Positions 44,992 to 53,280 of a stretch of DNA of 64,000 bases are shown here, in pieces. The DNA comes from Pontibacter coccineus (GTDB lineage: Bacteria > Bacteroidota > Bacteroidia > Cytophagales > Hymenobacteraceae), in the NCBI RefSeq assembly GCF_030546575.1, contig NZ_JAUOTN010000001.1, forward strand, positions 248,001 through 312,000, in the 5' to 3' direction. The notes beneath the pieces are model-generated. The model had not been told where the DNA came from and ran no database searches. It saw only the letters and a list, made by a program, of their open reading frames with translations. The first letter of the stretch is position 1, and each line of letters starts with the position of its first letter. The position numbers were made by a program, and so were the translations under genes.

Positions 44992-46116
44992 TTACTTATA
45001 CCCAATAATCGAAGTAAACGAAACCTTCCGCATCGGCTGCCGCGAAACCGGGTTGATCGCCTCCACAACCCCCTCCGCTTTCAGCGCCTCCAATGCTTCT
45101 TTGTAATTGCCCCTGATATAATTTGTGCCAATATTATGATGGCGGTAAATGCTGTCGATAGGCAGGTTATGGTAGAAGGAACGCTTGCCGGCTAGGTCAG
45201 TGATCAGGTTTTTGATCGAGTAACGGTACTGCTCCTGGAACAGCGATAACTGGTGCTTGATGTTGGCGCCGAAAAGCGGCACGCCGTCTTCCTGGTAATC
45301 ACTGTACATGAGCATGAGTTCCTTCATTTTCATGTAAGGCGCATCGTTCTTTGACACAAAAAACAGGTAGTGGCTGGTTTGGTTCTTCTTAGGCAGACTG
45401 ATCTTGAACCGGAACGTTTTGTAGTCCTTCTCCCGGAAAACGTCCTCAAACTGGTCGACCATGAAGTCTTCGCGCTGACCGGTATCCTGGTAGCGGTCAC
45501 AGAACTCCCGAATCTTCTGCAATCGCTCTTTGCCAAACACATCGGCCATGATGCTGTCGTCCGTAGCACCCTGCACCGCTGCGCGCAGTTTGGCCGGCGT
45601 AAAAATCATGAACAGATCGAGCCCCCAGCGTCGTACCGACTGCAAGAGCAACTGCTGTGAAAACTCGTAACCGAACGGATCAAGGTATAGCAGTGTGGGC
45701 ACATCGTTGCCGAGGAGCTTGGCGAGCGTTGCCAGGCTGGCTTCTTCGTGCAGGAGCACCGGCTTGTGCTGCAAGTCCTGGTAATAAGGTAGCTGCTGCA
45801 GGTTTTCTTTTAATTTGGCAGTGACGGTCTTCTTTTCGTCGTTGAAAAAAGTGCGCACCACCTTGTTGAGGTTATACTTGTCAGTGGCCCCAAAGATGCT
45901 GTTGAGCACCCGGACAGGCGTGGCGGGCTTACCGTCTTCTGTCTTTCCGTCACCTGCGTACAGGTCAATGAAGGCCAGCACCGGGTTTGACTTGTAGCGC
46001 TGCCCCTGCAGCTGGGCACTGCACCAGGCCTTAAAAAATTCGTTCAGCAGCTCTGACTTGATCTCAGCACTGCTGCGCTGTTCTATAAAAAAATCGTTTG
46101 TATCGGCCGTAGACAT
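44992..46116 (-). CDS. tcmP: Three-Cys-motif partner protein (TcmP family)
   Basis: A 374-residue protein of the TcmP family, normally encoded beside a three-Cys-motif (radical-SAM-like, phage Gp37/68-type) protein. Diagnostic text is SSAEIKSELLNEFFKAWC near the start, LAFIDLYAGDGKTEDGKPATPVRVLNSI at about 50-80, and LLYLDPFGYEFS near 140-152, which resembles a methyltransferase-like DP(F/P) loop. The start at 46116 (MSTADTNDFF) is preferred over 46155. No three-Cys partner is visible within the window, so it is an orphan here. The biological role of the system is not established. Confidence 0.85.
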   Translation of the reverse strand: MSTADTNDFFIEQRSSAEIKSELLNEFFKAWCSAQLQGQRYKSNPVLAFIDLYAGDGKTEDGKPATPVRVLNSIFGATDKYNLNKVVRTFFNDEKKTVTAKLKENLQQLPYYQDLQHKPVLLHEEASLATLAKLLGNDVPTLLYLDPFGYEFSQQLLLQSVRRWGLDLFMIFTPAKLRAAVQGATDDSIMADVFGKERLQKIREFCDRYQDTGQREDFMVDQFEDVFREKDYKTFRFKISLPKKNQTSHYLFFVSKNDAPYMKMKELMLMYSDYQEDGVPLFGANIKHQLSLFQEQYRYSIKNLITDLAGKRSFYHNLPIDSIYRHHNIGTNYIRGNYKEALEALKAEGVVEAINPVSRQPMRKVSFTSIIGYK

Positions 46117-46230
46117 GCAATATGGTCTAATCTGCCCGCACGGCAGGTATAGCAATTCAGTTTCCTATACCTGCGGGGTGGGCCTTGTTTTATGGAAAGG
46201 TAAAGTTAGGGCTTGTTTCAATTATAAGCG

Positions 46231-46238
46231 TAATTTTG
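46231..46238 (+). promoter_or_regulatory. -7 box TAATTTTG directly before a start codon
   Basis: A consensus TAnnTTTG box only four bases before the ATG at 46243. With the usual distance to the transcription start, the message would begin at or within the start codon, suggesting a leaderless mRNA. The nearest TTG (46213-46215) is 15 bases upstream, shorter than the usual 19-21. Confidence 0.4.
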
Positions 46239-46242
46239 CAGC

Positions 46243-46677
46243 ATGAAACTGACCGGCAACATTCTCAATATTAAAAACAAGCGCGACGACCGCAATGCAG
46301 ATGTATCCATCGAGGTGGACAAGATCGAATACGTGACTTATAAAAAGGATGGTAAGTATTACCAGCCCTTCAACGTGGAAGTGGAGTTGGAAGAGTCGCT
46401 TGTGATCACCGGAGACCAGCTGGCCCGCAAATCGGAGAAACACCTGCAGGAAGGCGAGTATGATTTTGATGTGTATGACAAGGCAGAGGCAGAGTATGTG
46501 CTCAACGAGGATAAGTTTCTATCGGTGCTGCTGGCCTACGACGAGTTTGAGCAGGAGCATGTGCTCTCGTCGGTGGAGTACACGGTCACGCTCTCAAACG
46601 AGGAATTCAAGGTGCTGAAAGAAGAGCAGCACAAACTCCGCCAGTCCCGCAAAGGCACAGGCAAAAAGAAAAAATAA
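46243..46677 (+). CDS. Small soluble protein, unknown
   Basis: A 144-residue protein, acidic with a basic C-terminal tail (RQSRKGTGKKKK). It has a beta-rich N-terminus (MKLTGNILNIKNKRDDRNADVSIEVDKIEYVTYK) and helical C-terminal half. No signal peptide. The family is not recognised. It is divergent from tcmP and ends in a clear terminator; whether the two share a promoter region functionally is unknown. Confidence 0.7.
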   Translation: MKLTGNILNIKNKRDDRNADVSIEVDKIEYVTYKKDGKYYQPFNVEVELEESLVITGDQLARKSEKHLQEGEYDFDVYDKAEAEYVLNEDKFLSVLLAYDEFEQEHVLSSVEYTVTLSNEEFKVLKEEQHKLRQSRKGTGKKKK

Positions 46678-46705
46678 CCCGCTACACCCAAGGGTATACA
46701 AACAG

Positions 46706-46745
46706 AAAGACCTGCCTCAAGCATTGCTTTAAGCAGGTCTTTCCT
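46706..46745 (+). terminator. Intrinsic terminator
   Basis: A 10-bp stem (46706-46715 with 46733-46742), which can extend inward, followed by TTCCTTTT. It ends the gene at 46243-46677. Confidence 0.82.
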
Positions 46746-46886
46746 TTTCATGTTCCGTCAAACATGGAAGCAATTCTTCCAAAAGCTTCTACAAGCTTTA
46801 ATTCAGGTTTACGCCTGTCTGAACGATAACATAAAGTCTATACCCAGGTATACGCAAATCTGCGCAGCAGGTTGACGTCCAATCAC

Positions 46887-47093
46887 TTACTTCTTGTTCA
46901 TACCCAGATAGATACCATAACCGATTAGTCCGGCACCCACAGCAAAAAGCACATACTGCTTCTGTTTGGTGTCCAGGCCGTTGTAGGTATCCAGTCCGAA
47001 CTTGCCGGGATTCTTCACTACGTTCATGATCTCGCCCGGATTTTCCATCAGGTAGCTCAAAGGATTGGTGGATTTTGATGTATTGGTTTTCAT
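46887..47093 (-). CDS. Small single-pass membrane protein
   Basis: A 68-residue protein with an N-terminal polar half (NPLSYLMENPGEIMNVVKNPGKFGLD) and a C-terminal membrane helix (about 48-64) ending in NKK. It follows the DUF4097 gene by 85 bases and may be the last gene of the ECF sigma operon. Function unknown. Confidence 0.6.
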   Translation of the reverse strand: MKTNTSKSTNPLSYLMENPGEIMNVVKNPGKFGLDTYNGLDTKQKQYVLFAVGAGLIGYGIYLGMNKK

Positions 47094-47178
47094 GGTTGTT
47101 CTTTTTTTCCTTTTGCTTACGGGAACAGGCGCCCAATAGATAGGAAAATTTCACAAAAGCTATACCTGCATCCGGTGG

Positions 47179-47994
47179 TTACTTGGCAGCCTTGCGGAGG
47201 TAAATGTTGCCGTTCATGTTCTTGATCATGATCTCCGGCCCGCCGCCATTTACCTTGCCCGTGATAAAATCTGCGGTGCTCACCCGGTACAGGCCCTTCT
47301 CATTTCGGGTTCCTGTTTTTGCTTGTGCCTGTGCAGCCTCCCGTGTCATCTCAAAATCCGTGTATACCTCTCCCCTGTCGGATCGCAGCTTGGTGTTGAA
47401 TTTCGAGTTGGCCGGCAGTGTCACATCCACATTACCGTTCAGGGTAGAAAAGGCCATTGGCGACTTGCCATCCCAACGCAGGATATTGGCTTTCACCTTG
47501 CCGTTCGTTGTGTTGGCAACCGCATTGCCTGACACATTCTCCAGCAGAATGCTGCCGTTTACGTTGGAGAGCTCCAGGTTTCCGTTCACATTGCGCACAA
47601 CCAGGTCGCCGCTATTAACAGTCGATAACCGCAGATTAAAGTTTTGAGGCACTTGTATCTCCAGGTTGGCCTGCCTGGTCACCGCTTCAGTGCTTACCTT
47701 CACCTGGTTGTTCTGCTCCGTTATCGTCAGGCCCAGATTGGTGTTCGGTATGCGTTTCAAACCTCCGGCATCTTCACGTTCCCGTACCCGGCCTTCGCCT
47801 GCACTAGCCTTTATGATCACCTCTTTGCCCTTCGTGCCGGTCACTGTAATAGAGCCGGTTACCAGGCTGACTTCCAGGCTACCCGCCTCGTTGGGCTTTG
47901 TAAGCGGAACCGTAATTTCTTCTCCGGTTGTACTCTGAGCAAATAAAGAGGTGCTCAGCATCAAGAATATCAAAATGATGGTGTTGCGTTTCAT
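47179..47994 (-). CDS. DUF4097 family beta-helix-like protein
   Basis: A 271-residue secreted protein. A signal peptide (MKRNTIILIFLMLSTSLFAQ) precedes short repeats such as GDLVVRNVNGNLELSNVNGSILLENVSGNA and MIKNMNGNIYLRK, the repeating GxIxxxxVxGxV pattern of DUF4097, predicted to stack as a beta-solenoid. Such proteins are common in sigma/anti-sigma units but their function is unsettled. It is the second of two DUF4097 genes in the ECF operon. Confidence 0.85.
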   Translation of the reverse strand: MKRNTIILIFLMLSTSLFAQSTTGEEITVPLTKPNEAGSLEVSLVTGSITVTGTKGKEVIIKASAGEGRVREREDAGGLKRIPNTNLGLTITEQNNQVKVSTEAVTRQANLEIQVPQNFNLRLSTVNSGDLVVRNVNGNLELSNVNGSILLENVSGNAVANTTNGKVKANILRWDGKSPMAFSTLNGNVDVTLPANSKFNTKLRSDRGEVYTDFEMTREAAQAQAKTGTRNEKGLYRVSTADFITGKVNGGGPEIMIKNMNGNIYLRKAAK

Positions 47995-48039
47995 GGGTTC
48001 TTTTAGTTGTTGTTAATGTATATGATCAGGACGAGTGGC

Positions 48040-48909
48040 TTAGCTTTGCGCCTTCACAATTACTTTTCCATTAAAGGTTTTCAGATACAGCGAGGCCGCG
48101 CCCGCCCCTGTTTTATAAGTTGATTCTTTGCCGAGTTTGTAGGTGGTAGTGGCGCCACTTCGATTGCTCACTTTTTCTACTTTCGGAGCCAGTTGCTGCA
48201 GGTCTTCCAGGTCGGTGTAAAAGTCGCCGTTGAAAGCGCTGAAGTTGATGGTGGCTGAAAGCGACTTACGGTACAGCAACTCAACGTTGCCGTTCAGCGT
48301 TTCCAGCCTCGCCTGCTTTTTTGGGTTTTCGCGGTATTTCGCCACCACGCTCCCATTCACTGTTTGGGCATCCACGTCTCCCGAAATATTATCCAGCAGG
48401 ATCGATCCGTTGACATTGTTAGCATGAATATAGCTGGCCGTAAGGTCTTTGATCTTCACGTCGCCGTTGTTGATCGTGGTGAGGGCGATATTGGTGTTCT
48501 GCGGTACCTTGATCGTGAAATTATGCGTGAATCTGTATCCGAGTTCTCCCGTGATGTTCACTCCCCGATTGGAGGAGCCCGTTCTGTGCGACTGGATGTA
48601 AGGAGCCTTCAGATAACTGATGATGCTGTCGCCGCTCACTTCAAACTCCAGGCTCAGCTCTTTCGATTTTTCCAGGCCGTCTGCTGTTTTGGGCTTGATG
48701 ATGCGCTCTACTTCGATCAGTACCTTGTCGCTGTTATGCGTTTCCACATGCACAAAGCCGTTAATGTTCTCGATCTTCAGCACATTGGAAGGTGACTTGC
48801 GGTTAAAGCGCAGCTCCTTTACAATCTTTTCGGTGTGATCCTGAGCTACCAGTTCACTGCTGACACAGAGGAAGGCAAACAGTAGCACCAGGGATTTCAT
48901 GACTTTCAT
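48040..48909 (-). CDS. DUF4097 family beta-helix-like protein
   Basis: A 289-residue secreted paralogue of the next gene. A signal peptide (FAFLCVSSELVAQ) is followed by the same solenoid-type repeats: VLKIENINGFVHVETHN, ALTTINNGDVKIKDLTASYIHANNVNGSILLDNISGDVDAQTVNGSVVAKY. It ends with KTFNGKVIVKAQS. The gene starts four bases after the HEAT-repeat regulator ends, so translation is tightly linked in the operon. The function is unknown; expression is probably under the adjacent sigma factor. Confidence 0.85.
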   Translation of the reverse strand: MKVMKSLVLLFAFLCVSSELVAQDHTEKIVKELRFNRKSPSNVLKIENINGFVHVETHNSDKVLIEVERIIKPKTADGLEKSKELSLEFEVSGDSIISYLKAPYIQSHRTGSSNRGVNITGELGYRFTHNFTIKVPQNTNIALTTINNGDVKIKDLTASYIHANNVNGSILLDNISGDVDAQTVNGSVVAKYRENPKKQARLETLNGNVELLYRKSLSATINFSAFNGDFYTDLEDLQQLAPKVEKVSNRSGATTTYKLGKESTYKTGAGAASLYLKTFNGKVIVKAQS

Positions 48910-48913
48910 AGTT

Positions 48914-49729
48914 TTAGATTAAGACGTTTATACTCTCTTTGATTTTATCTTTCACCAGTTCGTTGGTGCTTTCATCCTGCAGGAGCTGCTTGAGCTGTGG
49001 CACTGCTTCTTTTTCCTGCAAGGCCTGCATCAGGTCTGCCAGGGCGATCTGTACCATGGGCGAATCCTGTTTGCTGATGGACAGGATCAGCCCGGCCCTT
49101 ACTTCCGGTTTTGAAGTATGATTTTTCAGGGCCTCCACAGCCGCCAGCCGCACGTTCACGTTAGGGTCGTTGTTGAGGGAGTTAAACAAGGCATCTATCA
49201 CCCGGCTATCGGCATTCGTCATCTCCTGTGAGATATTCACGGCTTGCAACCTGTCTACCGCCAGCGGCTGATCGATTAATGTCGTAAAGAGGACCTGCTT
49301 CATCTGGCTCAACTCCGTGGCCAGCATTTTTACATCGGGGTCCTGCTGCTGCTGTCGCTGCTTGGGTGAGAAGGCAAGCCAGGCCACTAAAAAGCCGGTA
49401 AAAAAGATGACTAAGGTATAGGCGAATTTCGCCGGGCTTAGAAAAATATTCAGCTGCTGCCAAAGGTCGCCCCAGGAAAAAGCGGGTCCCGAGGGCATTA
49501 CTTTCTGCTTCTCAGTTGCCAGCAGCTGGTTGAATTTCGCATCCAGCCCAGGTCCTGGCTCCGGATCCGGCAAGGTATGGAAAGCCTGGTAGGCAGCCTG
49601 CGTCGCTTCCAACTCGGCAGCAGGTATAGCGCCCGTTGCCACCAGGGTTTCAAATTCCTGCTGTTGCACCTCATCTAGGTTTCCTGTCAGGTAATCCAGG
49701 ATCAGTTCTTCGTATCGCTCGCTGTTCAT
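48914..49729 (-). CDS. Membrane-anchored HEAT-repeat protein, likely anti-sigma factor
   Basis: A 271-residue protein. The cytosolic N-terminus (MNSERYEELILDYLTGNLDEVQQQEFETLV) has the anti-sigma-like helical start, though without a full His-Cys-Cys zinc motif. A membrane helix (about 98-117) leads to a periplasmic C-terminal domain with HEAT-type helical repeats (PNVNVRLAAVEALKNH, MVQIALADLMQAL, AVPQLKQLL). The start overlaps the sigma gene stop by 4 bases, the usual coupling for a sigma/anti-sigma pair. The assignment is from context and layout. Confidence 0.75.
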   Translation of the reverse strand: MNSERYEELILDYLTGNLDEVQQQEFETLVATGAIPAAELEATQAAYQAFHTLPDPEPGPGLDAKFNQLLATEKQKVMPSGPAFSWGDLWQQLNIFLSPAKFAYTLVIFFTGFLVAWLAFSPKQRQQQQDPDVKMLATELSQMKQVLFTTLIDQPLAVDRLQAVNISQEMTNADSRVIDALFNSLNNDPNVNVRLAAVEALKNHTSKPEVRAGLILSISKQDSPMVQIALADLMQALQEKEAVPQLKQLLQDESTNELVKDKIKESINVLI

Positions 49730-50292
49730 ATGTTTATCCCTTTCGCCTGTAATTTCAGAAAGACCTCCCGGAGGTCGTTTATAGCCCGGAACACCCGAAC
49801 CTTCACATTTGCTTCGGTGCAGTTGTGCATTTCCGCAATGTCTTTGTATTTCACCCCTTGCAGCTTGCTCATCAGGAGCAGCTCCTTTTTGTCGTGGCTC
49901 AGTTGGTCAAGGGCCATTTCCATCAGCAGCAGGTGCTCCTCTTTCTGCTTCGCTTCGCCCGGTACCGTCAGGTCCGCCAGCACCTCCTGCTTCTCGTCAA
50001 TGTCGGTGGTAATGCCTGCTCTCTTTGCCTTTTTAATGTGGTCGGCCAGCACGTTGCGGGCCAGGTGATAGAGCCAGGTGACAAACTTGCCATCGCCCCG
50101 GAAGGTATGGCGGTACTTGAGCACCCGCTCAAAAACATCCTGCACCAGGTCCTCGCTCAGCTCAGCATTCCGGGTAAAGCGGAAATAGAAGCCATACAGG
50201 CTTTTGCCATACCGCTTAAAGAGGAGGCTAAGCTTGTCAAGGTCACCAGACTTTACCTTGAGCATCAAAGCATTGTCAGTCAATATTTCCAA
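49726..50292 (-). CDS. ECF-type RNA polymerase sigma factor
   Basis: A 188-residue sigma-70 of the extracytoplasmic-function class. Region 2 (about 15-85: SLYGFYFRFTRNAELSEDLVQDVFERVLKYRHTF) precedes region 4 (about 125-180: DQLSHDKKELLLMSKLQGVKYKDIAEMHNCTEANVKVRVFRAINDLR), whose helix-turn-helix would bind the -35 element. It heads the operon with the HEAT-repeat regulator and two DUF4097 proteins, all tightly packed. Its promoter lies between 50293 and 50412; no matching autoregulatory box was identified. Confidence 0.92.
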   Translation of the reverse strand: MEILTDNALMLKVKSGDLDKLSLLFKRYGKSLYGFYFRFTRNAELSEDLVQDVFERVLKYRHTFRGDGKFVTWLYHLARNVLADHIKKAKRAGITTDIDEKQEVLADLTVPGEAKQKEEHLLLMEMALDQLSHDKKELLLMSKLQGVKYKDIAEMHNCTEANVKVRVFRAINDLREVFLKLQAKGINI

Positions 50293-50412
50293 ATGAGCAG
50301 GCTGTTTTGGTGTTCATCTATACAAACTCCGGTTTGAAGAAAAGTTACAGTATTTTGTCACTTATTTTGCGCAAAAGGAGCAAAATTGCTGCGCACTGCC
50401 TGCGCCTAAAAG

Positions 50413-50439
50413 ATAAAGGGGCTCAGAAAGCCCCTTTAT
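50413..50439 (-). terminator. Intrinsic terminator after the TonB-dependent receptor gene
   Basis: A perfect 11-bp stem (50413-50423 with 50429-50439), 5-nt loop. On the minus strand it is followed by TCTTTTA-like bases. It separates the receptor gene (ends 50470) from the sigma gene promoter. Confidence 0.75.
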
Positions 50440-50469
50440 TCTCACCTTTACAAACAAGCAATATTTCGA

Positions 50470-52920
50470 TCAACCGCCGGTGCGGTTTAATTCTTCCAGA
50501 TTGTTTCGGCGGCGCTCTTCTACTTTAGCGCCACTGCTAAACTTGTAACGCAGGGTAAATCCGATGTTACGCTGCCGGAAATATTGATCCCAGTCACTCA
50601 CGTTGCCCTCGCCCAGCGTAGCTCCAATGATCAGGTGCTGCGTTCCAAAAATATCGTTGGCGTTGATGCTCAGGTCCAGTTTCTCATCCATAAAGCTTTT
50701 CTTAACCCCCACATTCAACCACCAGCGCGCATCGGCACGGTAGAGGGCGTACACACTAGGCCCCTGGTATACGCCGTTCAGCTCCAGCTTCACTTTTTTA
50801 GGTAACAGGATGGTATGGTTAGACTGCAGCATATAAGACACTTGGTCATTTACAGTCTGCCCTTTGTCGATCGCGACATTGTATTCGCTGTAAGACACGG
50901 TCAGCGTGTTGTTCGTCTCCCAGTTTTTCATGACACTGTAGGGCGCATTAGCTGTCAGGCTCAGGTTTTTAGAGTCGTCTGCGTTGCCGATGTAATACAC
51001 GGTGGTGGCCGTTTCAGGATCAATAGCGACCAGCTCTACAATAACATCCTGCGTGTGCTGATAGCTTAGGGTCAGGTTGTAAGTTTTCTTGAACACCTGC
51101 GAAATGCTGAACGCGTTGGTATACTGTGGCTTAAGGTCTGGATTTCCCAGCCAGTAGGTATGAGGGTCGCGGTAGGCGAAAAAGGGATTTAGCTGTCCGT
51201 AATTCGGGCGCTGCAGGCGGCGGCTGTAGTTATAGTTGATCTGGTAGTCCTCGCTCACCTTCTGCTGCAGAAACAAACTCGGGAAAAAGTTAAGATAGCT
51301 CCGCTTCGTGACCTCCCCCGTGGTTAGCAACTCGCCCTTCGACTGGGTCTGCTCTGCTCGCAAGCCTGACTGCAGGCTAAAACGTTCAGTGAGTTTGGTG
51401 TTGAAATTCACATAGGCGGCATAAATGTTCTCATCGTACACAAAGTGGTTCGTACGCGTGGTATCCAGCACCGGAACTTCGGCGTTATTAAAGAAAAAGC
51501 GGGAGTCAGCGTCGGATATCACCCGGCTGGCTTTTGCTCCTACCTCCAACTTACGCCCTTGCGCCAGCGGTTTCGTAAAATCTACTTTGGCAGCATAAAT
51601 ATCGAACTCGTTAGGGGTATTGGTATACAAAAAATCCTGCCTAACGGCACCCGGATTGTTGAGATCGTAGTAGTAGTTGTAGAAGTCAGCGTCTCCCCTG
51701 TTCTTAATCTTGACGAAGTCCAGATCGGCGGTGAGTGTCGTACCCAAGGTGTCATACTTGCCCATGTAATGCAGATTGGCCGTTCTGTTGGAAAAGCGGT
51801 TCTGGTTGAAATTGTCCGCATCTATAAACTGGGTGGGCTGGTTAGGCGCAGACCCTATGTAAGTCTCTGTCAGGAAGTCAGCATGCAACTGGTTAGTGGC
51901 ATAGTAACCCATGACGCCTACGCTGTGCAGGTCGTTAAAGCTGTAGTCTGTTCCCAGGCGAACAGCAGGCGGACCTTCCACCTTAAAATTGCCATCTGCC
52001 ACCTGGTCGAAGTATGTAGAGGATTCATCGCCTTTGAACACACGGGTGAAGGTGGCATCGCGCCCTCCGACGCGCCGCGCCATATCCAGGTTCAGGAAAG
52101 AACTCCACGGTCCGGTCTTGTAATTAACGCTGGCTCCTGTACTGTAGCCGTACTGCTTAAAGTTGTAGTTTCCTCCGGCATACACACTGCCATTCAAACC
52201 TTGCACGGTATTCTTTTTCAGGTTAATGTTGAGGATACCAGAGGAACCTTCCGCATCATACTTCGCTGATGGGTTCGTGATGATCTCAATATTTCGGATA
52301 TTCTCGGCCGACATGCTTTCGAGCAAAGAGCGCAGATCACGTGCGGAGAGGTAGGTCAGTTTTCCGTCCAGCATGACGGTGACCCCTGCCCTGCCGTTGA
52401 GCTGTATGTTGCCTTCCTGGTCTATAAAAACGCCTGGCGAGGTGGCCAGCACATCATAAGCCGTTCGGCCTGCTGCCAGCGCGGTGCCTTCTATGCTCAC
52501 CACCATGCGGTCGGCTTCTTGGGTGATGGTGGGGCGGAGCGCTTCCACCGTTACCTCCTTCAACTGGGTTGTGCTGGGCACCAGCCTGATGTTCCCGACA
52601 GTAGCCTCCGGTTTTGACGCCCCGACCGCCACCTGACTAAGGAACTTCTTATGATACCCCAGGAAACTAATGGCCAACTGATAATTGCCCGGTGCTACTT
52701 CCGAAAAGGAGAAGCGGCCTCTGGCATCGGTGAGGGCGCTCTGCAATGCCTGCGTATTGCCGGACTGAAGCAGGGCAACTGTTGCATACTCAATGGGCTT
52801 GCCAGTCAGCGAGTCGGAAAGTGTGCCCGATATTTTACCTGCCTCCTGTGCCCATGCGGCACTTGAAACGGATAGGAAAAGGCATAGCATTCCCATCAAA
52901 AAAAGTACACTTTTTTTCAT
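50470..52920 (-). CDS. TonB-dependent outer-membrane receptor
   Basis: An 816-residue receptor. A signal peptide (to about AWAQE) is followed by a carboxypeptidase-like domain (about 28-105: GKISGTLSDSLTGKPIEYATVALL), a plug containing VMLDGKLTYLSARDL and IRNIEIITNPSAKYDAEGSSGILNI, and a barrel of the OMP_b-brl_3 kind ending in QRNIGFTLRYKF plus a charged tail. There is no SusD-like partner, so it is not a SusCD pair. Ligand unknown. Its stop is at 50470, 178 bases from the start of the sigma gene (50292), with a terminator between. Confidence 0.88.
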   Translation of the reverse strand: MKKSVLFLMGMLCLFLSVSSAAWAQEAGKISGTLSDSLTGKPIEYATVALLQSGNTQALQSALTDARGRFSFSEVAPGNYQLAISFLGYHKKFLSQVAVGASKPEATVGNIRLVPSTTQLKEVTVEALRPTITQEADRMVVSIEGTALAAGRTAYDVLATSPGVFIDQEGNIQLNGRAGVTVMLDGKLTYLSARDLRSLLESMSAENIRNIEIITNPSAKYDAEGSSGILNINLKKNTVQGLNGSVYAGGNYNFKQYGYSTGASVNYKTGPWSSFLNLDMARRVGGRDATFTRVFKGDESSTYFDQVADGNFKVEGPPAVRLGTDYSFNDLHSVGVMGYYATNQLHADFLTETYIGSAPNQPTQFIDADNFNQNRFSNRTANLHYMGKYDTLGTTLTADLDFVKIKNRGDADFYNYYYDLNNPGAVRQDFLYTNTPNEFDIYAAKVDFTKPLAQGRKLEVGAKASRVISDADSRFFFNNAEVPVLDTTRTNHFVYDENIYAAYVNFNTKLTERFSLQSGLRAEQTQSKGELLTTGEVTKRSYLNFFPSLFLQQKVSEDYQINYNYSRRLQRPNYGQLNPFFAYRDPHTYWLGNPDLKPQYTNAFSISQVFKKTYNLTLSYQHTQDVIVELVAIDPETATTVYYIGNADDSKNLSLTANAPYSVMKNWETNNTLTVSYSEYNVAIDKGQTVNDQVSYMLQSNHTILLPKKVKLELNGVYQGPSVYALYRADARWWLNVGVKKSFMDEKLDLSINANDIFGTQHLIIGATLGEGNVSDWDQYFRQRNIGFTLRYKFSSGAKVEERRRNNLEELNRTGG

Positions 52921-53280
52921 AGTTTAAAGAATTGTGATTTTATTTTTCCGCTTTTGTAATCGTGGGGTGTAAGCTAAAGACACACATTCCGCTGCACAGT
53001 TGCATCCGCACCAAATTAAATCCGCCAGCTTGCAGCACCTCTCCACAGGGGAGACGACCGGGTCGCGAAAACCTTACAGGGTTTTCAACTTATTTTTCAC
53101 AGGGGCTGCCAAGGGCTGAGCAACACCCGGGTGATGTACACAAAAGGAAACTCCGGTTTTGGAGAAGGTTACAAAATTTCCTGTTCTTTTTTGCAGGCAT
53201 AAGGTATAGAGAGCTCCCCCGCTCGCTAAGCATACCTGATGATGCGATGAACGGAGGCGCTTCCATCATTTGTCACCGAA
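52921..53280. other. Intergenic region, no feature recognised
   Basis: 360 bases between two minus-strand genes. The right part is GC-rich; one motif copy lies at about 53203. The promoter of the receptor gene should be near 52925-52960 but no TAnnTTTG box was found. Confidence 0.4.
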
